NCBI GenBank assembly: GCA_014925825.1
Contig: JACGCK010000405.1
Coordinates: forward strand, 1 to 28,604
DNA: 28,604 bases
Direction: 5' to 3'
Origin: Pholiota molesta
Taxonomy: Eukaryota > Basidiomycota > Agaricomycetes > Agaricales > Strophariaceae
Shown here: positions 8,863 to 18,891 of the stretch, piece by piece
How positions within the stretch are numbered: the first letter of the stretch is position 1
Layout of the letters: each line of letters opens with the position of its first letter
Notes under the pieces: model-generated
The model's database searches: none
Told to the model about the DNA's origin: nothing
The model's input: the letters and a program-made list of their open reading frames with translations, nothing else
Program-made: the position numbers and the translations under genes

Positions 8863-10337
8863 ACCAGAAATCCACGCCAGTCTAAAAAATTCCCCGAATT
8901 TCTTCCAGAGTCAATGATTGGGCATGGCATGGCACCATGCCGAAAGGCCTTCGATAGTTTCCGAAATCGGGCCCAAAAAAATGAAGAACCCCGTCAGTCA
9001 TTCGTCCTATATAATGTCTTGTCAGTTTCTCAATAAGCACTTTGGTTGGCTGATAATCCAGGCTTATGCATTCAATGCGGTTATCTCTCATTGATGCCCA
9101 GGGTTCATATCATGCCATACTGGTGACAAGAGTGAGCAGACACCTCACATTTATCATGATCATTTCGAAACAGAACCAGAGATTCAAGAAAAATTCGCTC
9201 TATCTAGGCGAGTGCCTGGCGAGCGCAGATCCTCATACAACTCGAGCGCTATAAATTTTCGCCAAAGATCTAGAGACAAACTGCGGCTCTCTGAATCCAT
9301 CCTTCTAGATCATCTTACTGGGAAGATCCTCAAAGTTCTAGGACAACCCATCCCATATGCTACTGAAATTTGTGCACGGTCTCAAGCGGAGAGGTTTGAA
9401 AATGCGACAGACGCTGATAATAATACTGTCAGCAGAGCTAGTGATAGAAGAAAATCTGTTCAAGAATGCCGTCGAGAACCATGTACGTATGTCTTGGCGA
9501 CAATTTCCTGTATACTGAGGACGGCCCAATAACGGCATATGAATTCCCGTTCGGAATACCGTCAAGAATCTTCGACGGTTCAGTTCTGAAACAGATACGA
9601 TAGAGCACGTCGATGGGGAGCTCCACTCGTATCTCCTCTAACAAATCCGTTATCAGTAGCCTCTCGCAGGACAAGAGGCTATCTATCATTATCGACACGG
9701 ATGGCCAACAGAATTCGGCTCACTAGTTCTCGTCGAATAAAGTTGGACACGTTCTAGCTATAGGTCTAAACTGCGACCAGTAGGAAATCATGATAGGAAG
9801 AATGGTTGAACAGGATTTCGGTCTTTGCATTATGCTTATTGTACATGTAATAGATGCTTCCTTTTGTACTACCTCTATATATGTATTTTCAGACTGCAAT
9901 TGACTGCAAAGATAGAACCAGCGTCATGTATTATTTTTTCTTCCTACAAAAATATAGAGCATCGGAAGGCGTGGTGTTTGGAAGCTCAGACGTGGGGGAA
10001 TAGTGGTTGGGTCCCAAAAATAAATACGTACTCCCTAATACTCATATTCCCTCCCATTCAACGCTTCGGAGCATCGATTTCACCTTCTTCCATTACTACT
10101 AATTTAAATACAAGCACCATCTACACTGAGCCCACGCTGGAACATCGGCCCATATCAACCGACCCCTCGCTGGGCCTCACTAGACGGCTGAGATTAGTAT
10201 AAACAACCCCACCATTCTTCAGATCGCTTAGGAGGTTCGCACCCAATCTGCCTACGCTCTAACTACTTGCATCAAACTTGCATCTTTGTGTACTCGAACG
10301 ATCGCGCCCCAATTACGCTCAAACCGCATCGTTAAAC
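8863..10337. other. Gene-poor stretch upstream of the epimerase gene
   Basis: No gene is supported. Short open frames between 9066 and 9700 occur on both strands. One on the minus strand (9438-9698) contains ELPIDVLYRI, faintly like an F-box start, but nothing further supports a gene. The last few hundred bases before 10338 presumably hold the promoter of the downstream plus-strand gene. Confidence 0.45.
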
Positions 10338-11321
10338 ATGAAAATAGCAGTCGCAGGCTGCAACGGGCGGGTGGGCAGACGTGTCGTGAAATTGGCGCTC
10401 GAGCGAGGACATACCGTCGTCGGGATCGATATGGCGGAGCTTCCGCCGTCGGTGGAATGCCCATGGCCTGACGTGGCTACGCGGTATACCTTCGAAAAGG
10501 CTGATCTCCAAGACTTCGATGTTGTTCTCCGTCTCCTAGATGGGTGCGACGCAGTCATGAATCTGGCTGGATATCCTAATCCAGTTGATTATAAAGTGAA
10601 GGCGCATAACGGGTAAGTCGGTATTGTCTTTATCTTTACTATGGCAGATTTTTCTCATCTGAATCATTTCTTTATTCTGAAAAGTAATGTGGTCATTAAC
10701 TGGAATATCTTGCGCGCCTGCGGAGAACTAGGAATAAACCGAGTTGCTCAGGCGTCCTCCGTCAATGTGCTAACGTTGGTGTACAGCAAGCAAAGTCGCA
10801 TCCGCTATTTCCCTATCGATGAAGACCATCCTTGTGAACCCGATGAACCCTATGGTTTGTCCAAAATGTGAGTCAAACCCCCAACATTGGTACGACATAT
10901 CATCCTTACCATTCTATCCAGCGTCTGTGAAATGCAAGCAGACAGCATCGTACGGCGGTATGATACAATGAGGATCGCTAGTCTGCGCCTGCATTGGTCG
11001 GTCCCCAACAGAACCATCGCCAAAGGCTCTGGGCCCGCTCGGAGATCAAAGGATCTGTGGGGTTATGTGCAAGAAGATTCGGGGGCAGAAGCCTTCTTGC
11101 TGGCGGTACAAGAGAGTGATAAGTGGTCGGGTCATGAGCGCTTCTTCATTACTGGTTCAGACACAGCATATGACGAAGAAACGCTGTCTCTAACGGCAGA
11201 GTATTGGCCTGACATACCTATCAAGCATAGGGAGAAACTGCTCGGGAGCCGTAGTATTTTCGATTGTTCCAAAGCAGCAGCATTGTTGGGCTGGCAGCAT
11301 AAAGATGGCTTAGAGCAATAG
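10338..11321 (+). CDS. NAD(P)-dependent epimerase/dehydratase (extended SDR family)
   Basis: This is a soluble Rossmann-fold oxidoreductase of about 285 aa, probably acting on a sugar or sugar-acid type substrate. The three exons are 10338-10612, 10685-10867 and 10922-11321. The introns are 10613-10684 (GTAAGT...AAAG) and 10868-10921 (GTGAGT...CCAG). The N-terminus MKIAVAGCNGRVG carries the GxxGxxG dinucleotide-binding motif at residues 7-13. NLAGYP follows beta-strand 4, and ASSVN marks the active-site serine region. The catalytic pair is Tyr148 and Lys152 in YGLSK. The C-terminal half (SLRLHW..., GHERFFITGSDT, FDCSKAAALLGW) fits extended SDRs that resemble uronate dehydrogenase or UDP-sugar epimerases, but the substrate is unknown. 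The first acceptor (AAAG) is weak, although the frame and motif spacing support it. The gene converges on NPR3, with only 67 bp between the stop codons. Confidence 0.85.
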
Positions 11322-11388
11322 ATGGACAAGGGTTGCATATAAAGGTTGAATGAATAGAATAAATAGAGTGCAAAATGTTGAAATAATG

Positions 11389-13947
11389 TTACGACGGGTG
11401 CAAGAATGTCTCTAACTATACCATAGACAACAGTAATGAGAAAGGATATGAAAATGCTTGCTACAATTCTACTCACATATTCCTCATAAACATGGAGAAC
11501 TTCTCGCAGTTGCTTCCTTGAGATTTCGGCACGATAAAGAATCTCATCATCAGACCTCTTCCCATCGAAATATTGGTTGATTCTATACCATATCCAAATA
11601 AGTAGGTTTGATCACCAGAGATGAGAGATAACGAACTGTTCGAAGCGCTTTGCAATCACAGGATCCTTGCCATCAGACATTGCTGAAAGCCACCGTCGCT
11701 GCATAGGCGTAGCCTTTCCGGGATCATTGATGATACTTGGCCACAGATGGTCCTCCGTCGTATCCCATCCAGAGTCATCTTCGTCAATTTCCGAATTGCT
11801 GCTATCAGTTGTAATGTGATATTGTAGCTGCTGCTGCTCCACCGCGTGCTTCGCTTCCGCTCCCAAAAAATCAAGCTCACTAATCTCGCTCTTGCCACTC
11901 TCATTTGACGAGACGCGACGAGACAGCTTACGGGCGGTCTTTGTACTGAGAAAGAATGAGGGTTTCTTCGTAGACCCAGAGGGAGGTTTTTCTAAAACCT
12001 CCGTTTCGGTTTCGGAGCGGCCGTTAAGTGATCTTGGAGTCTTGCCAATAATGGACCTTTGAGCCATGGAGAGCTCCCGTTCATTTTTGACGCGTATTTT
12101 GAGATCTTGGGTAGCAACAATACGGATCCGAAGGTGCAAAGTAATCAACATGTTCCTTTTGAGCATCCAATGCACCACATCGTGATACGTGCGTATCAGG
12201 TCCTTCGATTTGACAACGGAAGCGAAGAAGTGGTTTTCGCCTTGCTTAGACGCCGATGCTGATATGGTAGCCAGCAGGCGTGGTAACGGTGGGATAATAC
12301 TTTGTGGAAATGAGTCTCGAAATTTAGCTGAAAGTACGGGTAGCCTGTAGAAGCGTATATGAGATTCCAGTCCGCATGGCGACAATCCGGCTTACGGTTC
12401 GTCGAATTTCGGAGGAAGCCCAAAGACTGTCTTTAAACCGGCATGTACAACATCCACAATTTTTGCTCGTCGATGGAGCACTAGCCAACGGACTATAGGG
12501 TAAACCTGGGATTCTAAATCCCAATCCAGGATACTAGCCATCTCGAAAAGACTATACCATGCTGTTTAAATCAGATGATTCATACGAACCAAAGAACAGA
12601 CTCACGACAGAGTAACAGATGCGGTTTCCAAAAATCGAATAATGCCTTCCGCCAATTGACGATCTTCTGCGCTGTTTTGCGGGCCTCGTAAAGCCGTGTA
12701 AGGATCCATCTCTCCATCATCGTCCAAAAGGACCAACGTCTTCCAAGGCGCCATGGTAGGGAGTTTCCAACCTAGAGTCATGCTCTGTCCCCAAACCAGA
12801 TTTGAGTCATCGTCAGATGGATCCATGAAGTCCGCTCGTTGATCATCTTGACTATGGAGGAGAGTATCAATGTGAGGAGGAAGTTGGAGTTGCAGGGGAA
12901 GGTTGTTGATGGTGACATAGGCCAGATCCGAAGCTTTGATAGCGTCATAAATTGTCTTCATAGCGGGGGCTATAGATGACAGTTCAAGTGCCTGTGAAGT
13001 GTATTTTGAGAAAGGCTGTCCTAAGCCGACATCCATCATTATTTGAACATTGTCCATGAACAGGATAAAGCCATACCTTTCGAAATACAACTTTCTTTCA
13101 GCGCAAGCAGTTCGTCGCATTCTTTCTCCACGAAGTTCGATAAGACTTGCTCTTGATACAAGACAGCAGTGAGGGTAAAAGCGATTTGTTCATATAAGAT
13201 ATTAAAATATTTAGCAAGGTTTCCGGATGCCGAGGACGAGGGGTCAGGTAGATCAACCACCAAGACCAGGTGGAAAGTTTGCAACCATGTACTCTTTGAA
13301 TCCGATGATGCTTCAGAAGATGACGGCGCTGACCCAGTAGTAAGGTATTCTTCCGAGCTCTGAGAAACCGAATTTCCCGGCTCGCTCTCGTCCCTCCTCA
13401 CGCCTGTTTGGATTTTCTCTGGCTTGAACCGCCATCCACCATCCGCATCCGCGCAGACAGGGTGTCCGATAAAAGCCAGATCGTCGACGACCAGCTCGAA
13501 CTTTGCGTGGCACAGGGACTTTTGCGGACAGAGGATGTTCGCGAGAAACTCCGCCTCATATCCCAACACATGGTCGTACTCATCGGAATGGGCCGGCTTC
13601 TCAAAGCTGTACGAGCTATCTCTCGATGGCGACCCTCTAGCAGAGATGCCGTGCTGCGACGAGTGATTGAACGACAGCGACCTACCTCGCAACGCGTTCG
13701 ACCGTGGCCATGCATATCCTGGGTCGCGTCCATAATCATGCTCCGGCAGGACTTCAGCTTCTTCTAGCTCCTCTTGCGAATGTGATGCTCGCCAGGGGTT
13801 GTCCAAAGGGGAAAACGCCAGCGAGGAATCGGGTTTGGGGCGACTTAGTCTCAAGGAGGGAGCAGGGTGCTCTGGCCATCGAAATACGAGGTTCGAGCCT
13901 TTGGCGGAAGTCGTGACAAGAAGAAGGGCAAGAAGGGCCTCCGCCAT
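11389..13947 (-). CDS. NPR3: Nitrogen permease regulator 3 (GATOR1/SEACIT subunit)
   Basis: Npr3/NPRL3 works with Npr2 and Iml1 at the vacuole or lysosome as a GTPase-activating complex that restrains TORC1 when amino acids are scarce. Six exons (13077-13947, 12606-13020, 12396-12551, 11637-12344, 11477-11582, 11389-11415) give 760 aa. The introns are 51-61 nt. The N-terminus MAEALLALLLVTTSAKGSNLVFRWP is the family's longin-type start. Later conserved parts are YEAEFLANILCP, KFELVVDDLAFIGHP, TFHLVLVVDLPD, SLFEMASILDWDLESQVYPI, RRWLSAMSDGKDPVIAKRFEQ and the tail INQYFDGK...YLETFLHPS. An acidic, Ser-rich linker lies before the C-terminal region. The last exon is only 27 nt (LETFLHPS plus stop); its ending matches what the family normally carries. 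One donor (GTTCGT at 11636) is non-standard, but the frame requires it. The start ATG is at 13945-13947. Confidence 0.92.
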
Positions 13948-14489
13948 TACACAAACCTGTTAGCCTGAACCAACAGCTGTAGAGATATTGTAGGAGTGGA
14001 AAGGATTGCGTTAAGGATGGCAGGACATGGTCGACGATAGCGACAAGTTTGGTATTTACTCATCAGCCCACCCAACCAGCGGCGTAATCCGGGCCGTTCG
14101 TTTCGTCCCTAAGGTCTAAAAAGCCTGAAATTTCTCTAGATCAAGCCAGTAATTATACCAAGAGATAAGACGATGTAAATATAAAGCGTAACAAAGGTAT
14201 GACCTCAAAGGACTCTACAAAACGGGCCTGATGCACTCATATAGACTGCGACAATTTCCAAGGAGGGCACAAACTTGACATCCAGTTTCCTCCACAATAA
14301 TGATGATTCAGACAGCAGCTCGATTCAGACTCGAGAAATTGCAGATCACCACAACGAAGCAGATATCAGATTGAGCATGAATATGAATGGGACGTGCGTA
14401 TGCAAATGAGCAGATGGAATGAGGAATGAGGCAACACTGCGAAAAGTCTAGGTGACAATCTTTGTCACTGAGGTAGCATATTTGTAGTT
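13948..14489. other. 5' flank of NPR3, no gene seen
   Basis: About 540 bp upstream of the NPR3 start codon, presumably its promoter and 5' UTR. Only short chance frames are present, and no repeat was noticed before 14490. Confidence 0.5.
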
Positions 14490-14605
14490 GAGATGACATT
14501 ATTTGACACCGCTCCAAAAACGCTACCTTCTAGAAGTAACAAAAATAGTAACTGTAGACCAAAAATAATGTCACCCATGGGCAGGTATCACTTTTCGTCA
14601 CCGGT

Positions 14606-14760
14606 CACTCCAAAGCAACTCCGAAGAGCACCTAATGAGAAGCAACAGTTTCCCAAAGTAGCACCGGCAACTCCGAACGACACCTAATTACAGGTAACAA
14701 TTTCTGCGTCACTCCGAAGCAGCCAGAAATAGCACTCAATGGCAGGTGACAGTTACTGAC
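14606..14760 (+). repeat. Degenerate ~50-bp tandem repeats
   Basis: Three to four diverged units follow one another, each with ACTCC(G/A)AA near its start, then CACCTAAT or CACTCAAT, then (A/G)(A/G)GCAACAG, AGGTAACA or AGGTGACAG. Unit length varies between about 44 and 55 bp. Confidence 0.55.
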
Positions 14761-15055
14761 AGCTTTCGGTCGTTCCGAGGGAATCTGGGATGTGTCTGCT
14801 ACAATTGCTTGTCTCCGTCAAACCCAAGTAATTTATCTATGCAATACCTAACAATTGTGATTCCATCTATATGATACGACTAAGTAAAGCAATCTGTTCC
14901 ATAGTAAGTACAGAAGCTGAAATAAGCAGTGTTAGCTGCAAGCCATTGTATCTAGTTGAGTAAATATGGTTCAAGGGACTTGAAGGTAAAAATACTCGAA
15001 GGGACCACACATATACGACGTGATATATTTTGTGTCAGCTTAACTTTTATAAAGG

Positions 15056-15170
15056 TCTATTGGTGTAGGGGTAAATGTACGAGGGTAATGTTTCAACGAG
15101 GTCTCGCGTTCGAGTCTGGGTGCAGGAACAAGTCTCTGATGTTCCATGGCCTAGGCAAGTTTTTTTTTTT
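15056..15170 (+). ncRNA. tRNA-derived (SINE-like) Pol III module
   Basis: TGGTGTAGGGG (15061-15071) is a good match to the tRNA A-box consensus TGGCNNAGTGG. CGTTCGAGTCT (15107-15117) matches the B-box GGTTCGANTCC at most positions. The distance between them (36 bp end to start) is tRNA-like. An 11-T run at 15160-15170 would terminate Pol III transcription about 50 bp further on. The segment does not fold into a proper tRNA: the acceptor ends do not pair and the T-stem is poor. A tRNA pseudogene or the head of a SINE is therefore more likely than a functional tRNA. Confidence 0.55.
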
Positions 15171-15389
15171 GGCACTGGGAATGATGCTTAGGATTGATAT
15201 AATGGTCGATGGGCCTTATTGTACCATTAATCATGGCCTTCAACACTGCAAGAAGGCAGAGGAACGATCCCCTCAGCATTTTATCCATTGGGAAGGAGGT
15301 GACAAAGTTTGTTCCATTTTAGGTCAATTAATCGACGCTTTCTGACACTTCGGCATCAATTTCCGTTGCTTTCAGTGTTTTTTTTTGAC

Positions 15390-15477
15390 ACCTTGGGTGT
15401 CATTGTCCGCTACTTTTCGCAGCATTCTTTGCTACCTTGGGTGTTATTGTCTGCTACTTTTCACAGCATTCTTTGCT
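15390..15477 (+). repeat. 44-bp tandem duplication
   Basis: Two adjacent copies lie at 15390-15433 and 15434-15477, each beginning ACCTTGGGTGT and ending GCATTCTTTGCT. They differ at about four positions. The preceding T-run and the GACACCTTGG flank may represent a partial third copy. Confidence 0.8.
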
Positions 15478-15660
15478 TCCAAGTGACATTTAACGCTGCT
15501 ATTATCTTTTTGTAATATATTAATTAATATGGTTCGCTGCTCTTGGCAGACCTTTTTGTGACTGTGGCAAGGTGCTGTATTTGATCACCTCAGGCAACAT
15601 TTTCCGTTGCCTTTGAGGTAACGTTTTTCTACGCCTACACTTTTCACAGTGGCAATGGCA

Positions 15661-16519
15661 AAGAATTTTATGAATAAAAAGGAAAAAAAATGTGGACCAG
15701 AATTCAAGTAACAGCGTGCGGAGAAGAGGTATGGGAATGAAACATGGGAAATGGGATAAACGGAAGGGCCGGGTATGGACAAAAAATAAAAGGATGAAGG
15801 AAGAAACTTGGGGAAGAAGGATGTATAAGGTATTGACGTATGTAGACTTGCGTATGGTCGGCAAGTAGAATGTTTGCAAAGACATTGGATGCTGCGTGTT
15901 CTGTGTCCTAAAATGCGAAGTGATAAGATGAAGGTCATGGGGCCGAACAATGTACAAATGACTATATGCCGTGGTATTCGTCGCCATATATAAATGTCTC
16001 TGGCAAGTGGTAGGAAAGCTGGTGACAGATGGTCAGGTAGCAGTGCATCTACTGGGGCACCTAAGAAGTAAGCCAAGTGGATAAGGGATAAGAAACGCAT
16101 TTGAAAATTGGAGCATCGCATTGGCGGGCATCGTAAAGAGCATGGAATTCGTGTTCGAGTATTGTTTTCGACCTACGCATTTTGAACTGACAGTGCTATA
16201 GATAAATCTATAGTGTCATCCAAAACACGACATCATAATTGGCGCGTGTATTGTATTAATGCAGAAAGCCTCCAGCTAGCTCCATAACGCAGCGTATTCG
16301 GTGAAGACGGTGGAGCATATGCATAGCATATACATATAGTAACACCATAGGATGCCATGAACAATATAGGACGAGACGATCGCGCCCCATTGCGTCCGAC
16401 CCACTCGCACCTCCTACTCCGGCGCGACATTCCACATCACTGGCAACCATAACAGATGCTCACACGGGACAAGCTTCCAAACGACACTCCGTCTCGAAAG
16501 CCTGGCCACGCTGGTTCGC
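15661..16519. other. 3' flank of MED19, no gene supported
   Basis: Minus-strand frames of 155 and 178 codons overlap each other in different phases between 15520 and 16121. Neither has a recognisable motif, and both reflect a purine/pyrimidine strand bias. A hairpin lies at 16188-16218. The part next to 16519 probably includes the MED19 3' UTR. Confidence 0.45.
16188..16218. repeat. AT-rich hairpin
   Basis: CTATAGAT, an AA loop and ATCTATAG form a perfect inverted repeat (16196-16213). It is extended by TGACA on the left (after a GTG bulge) and TGTCA on the right. It lies about 300 bp downstream of the MED19 stop codon. Its role is unknown; a repeat remnant or a 3'-end structure are both possible. 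Confidence 0.6.
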
Positions 16520-18655
16520 TTATACGCCTTGCGGTGTGGGCTGCTGTTGCACAGGCTGCGTCGCATCTCGCGCCTGTCCTTGCATGTCCTAGGGAAGAAA
16601 AAGCTCATAAGATCGGACTCGCCCAACGCAGGGACGACGAAGTGCACTACCCACCATTCTCTGCTTCTTGATCGGCCGTGGCCGAATATTCCCTGTGCCC
16701 GCCTTCGCATTGATCGCGCCTGGTCTAGGCACTCCGTTTGAAGCGCCGTTGGCATATCCGTTCCCATTCGCCACCCCGTTCGCACTGTATGGGTTCGGAG
16801 TGGGATTTACACCATTCGCAAGCGCGTCCTCTCTCTCCCTCTTCTTGCCTCTCTGCCCCGCGTCCACATCCATGGGTGTTCCTGCTCGCATTTCAGTTGG
16901 AGTACTAACGCGTGGAGGATGCTGTTGCTGTTGCTGCCCAGTGCCAACAGGCTTCGCTGCGGACACCGCCGATCCAGGCCGAGGAACCGTCGATCCCGGC
17001 CGCGGGACTGTCGACCCTGGCCTGGGAACCGTTGATCGTGGCACGCCCGCACCCGCGCCCACTCCTGTGGTTACGGAAGCCCCCGATAGAGTCGCCACAC
17101 CAGCGCCGGCGCCATGAGGAAAACTAGCGGCTCTTGAACCTGGACGAGGCGTTCCTACCGAGGGTTTGGGTGTGCCGGCGCCGGACATCTTCCGTGACGC
17201 AACGAGTGTAGCTTGTGTAGAAGCACGAAGGGGTTGAGGTTGTGCTACATGGGATGTCGCAGTGGCAGGCTGTGGTGTTCCTACGGCAGTTATCGGTGAT
17301 GCACCAGGAGCCTGATTTTGACCTGCCATCTTTGCAAGCTTCTTGAGTTCCTTCTGTTGACAGATTCCATATGACGATGAATGTGGTCAAATATGAACGT
17401 GTGCGTGGATTGAGCGCAATTGGGAAATGAAAGTAAAAGTGTCATGATAAGAACATGCACAGACTCATCAGACGATGCTCAAAGAGGTGGACAGTTAGAT
17501 CACTAACCCGTTTTTTCCTATCCTCCCGAGCTTGCGCAGACTCCACGAAAAGAGCGTTGACATTCCACTAAATGAAAGGTATGATAAGGTGAGGTCACGG
17601 ATTGGGAAGCGTCATTGCAAGTCAGGACACAGTTTATGAGGACCACGTCACGAGGAGAGAAACATGGAATAGCCGGGCCCCAAGGCCAAAAAAAAAATGA
17701 ACGTACGCCTTTAAGTCCCTCCAAACTAACAGTAAAGGCATCCTCCTGGGTCTTCGCATCAAAGCGATGTATCCGCATGCGCTGCTTTGGCGGCACGAGC
17801 ATGATATTAGTGAGATAGTCGTCCTTTTTTAGGGAGTGTTTGCCTGTACGACACACGACGCATCGGTGAGTCAAGTTCCGAATGGCGAAAGGCCGCGTCA
17901 AGCAAGGAGGAAAAGATTGAAAAGAAGAAGAAAATCAACGAAGAGCCAAAAATAAACCGGGGGCGCGGGGCCAGAAGGAAGGTCGGAGAAAGTGCGAAAA
18001 AAGCAATGACAGGAGGCGAGACAAGCTACGACACATACCAGGAATTCCCTTGATGAGATGTTTATAGGAATTCTTCTTCTTCTTTTCGCCCTTGGCCCCA
18101 GGTGCATCGTCGTCGTCTCCATCCCCCGCATCGGCATGATCAGCGTCTGCCGGTGTACTTGCACTCATACCATCCCTTTCTCTCCCTTTTCCTTTATCCA
18201 TGCTGGACGTAGAAGGAGTGGCTCCGACGCCATCGTGGCCGTGTTGTTGGTGTTGTTGTGAGGTTGACTGAAGCGCAGGATCGTCTCCGGGGACAACGAA
18301 GGGTCGTACATAGCGGTCATATGCTGAGACGAGGTTGAAGCGTGCAAGGAGATCCTGAGTGGCTGAGAGATGCTGGAGTGGCGGTGGTGGAGCTGGATAT
18401 AATGTGCAATCAAAACAAAACATCATATGGAGTAGGAAAATAAGAGCGTAGAAAACGTTAGCATAACAGAGCTAAGCGAAGCACTTAGTAAATAAAGCAG
18501 AACGTACGCGGTGGGGGGAGGAAAAGCAGAGGAGGGGCGTCGCTGGGATATGACGGCGCGGCGGATGGGGGTGGTGACTGGTGGGGAACAAGGGGGACTG
18601 GCGACGGGGGTAGTGTTGATGGGCCGGCGACGGCATTGACGTGGTCACCGTTCAT
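16520..18655 (-). CDS. MED19: Mediator of RNA polymerase II transcription subunit 19
   Basis: Med19 (Rox3 in budding yeast) is a head-module subunit of Mediator that helps link activators to RNA polymerase II in the nucleus. Six exons (18508-18655, 18039-18392, 17707-17843, 17508-17567, 16655-17353, 16520-16588) give 488 aa. The introns are 115, 195, 139, 154 and 66 nt, longer than those of the neighbours. The N-terminal region is Pro-rich, followed by LLARFNLVSAYDRYVRPFV. The family core SYKHLIKGIPGKHSLKKDDYL, then NIMLVPPK, spans the exon 2/3 junction and is the main evidence. A basic stretch follows (REDRKKRKELKKLAK). The long C-terminal tail is low-complexity (Ala, Gly, Pro, Gln) with VPRPGST repeats and a Lys/Arg stretch near IKKQRM. 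It ends PTPQGV. ATG at 18653-18655 is the first in-frame ATG. Confidence 0.88.
16971..17033 (-). repeat. 21-bp tandem repeat inside MED19
   Basis: Three in-frame 21-bp units (16971-16991, 16992-17012, 17013-17033) encode VPRPGST-type heptapeptides in the disordered tail of MED19. A short CAG/CAA tract coding for about five Gln lies just downstream in the gene (near 16921-16937). Such repeats often vary in length between strains. Confidence 0.85.
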
Positions 18656-18891
18656 GGTGACGAGCTCGCTGTGTGGAGCGGCGGGAGGAGGAGGAGAACG
18701 GGAACGGGGTATGGAGGACGATGGACAATCACACAGACGGCGAAAGTGAAACGCCCCAGTCGCTTTGTTGTCCCGTGTTTGATTCCAAAGCTTCCGGACT
18801 GACGGTGGCAATCAATGATCACTGAGAATTTAAAAAATTGGCTCTAGCATAATATACACATTACTTGTACTCTAATATACACCCAAGAGAT
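18656..18891. promoter_or_regulatory. Short intergenic region upstream of MED19
   Basis: Only 236 bp separate the MFS stop codon (18892-18894) from the MED19 start. Both genes lie on the minus strand, so this interval must hold the MFS 3' end and the MED19 core promoter. An AT-rich tract is present near 18820-18870. No specific factor site is claimed. Confidence 0.4.

Larger units (their letters stand above)
14490..15660. repeat. Degraded foldback-like repeat region
   Basis: Sequence near 14513-14560 (CCAAAAACGCTACCTTCTAG, then AAGTAACAAAAATAGTAACTG) resembles the reverse complement of about 15590-15630 (GAAAAACGTTACCTCAAAGG, then CAACGGAAAATGTTGCCTG). Between these arms lie degenerate repeats of about 50 bp built on ACTCCGAAGnnCACCTAAT (14606-14760), a tRNA-like Pol III module (15056-15170) and a 44-bp tandem duplication (15390-15477). 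No coding sequence was recognised. A decayed non-autonomous transposon with imperfect long inverted arms would fit, but the outer ends are not sharp and no target duplication was identified. Confidence 0.45.

Noticed and set aside
9438..9698. Minus-strand frame with ELPIDVLYRI, resembling an F-box start
   Set aside because: Only a few residues fit, there is no leucine-rich repeat or other partner domain, and splice signals do not extend it.
15056..15125. Functional tRNA gene
   Set aside because: A- and B-box-like words are present but the acceptor and T stems do not pair, so a tRNA-derived repeat is more likely.
14956..15345. 129-codon plus-strand frame
   Set aside because: It runs straight through the tRNA-like module and the T11 tract and has no recognisable protein content.
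15585..16121. 178-codon minus-strand open frame downstream of MED19
   Set aside because: It overlaps a 155-codon frame in another phase, has no motif, and lies in strand-biased sequence. The openness is best explained by composition.
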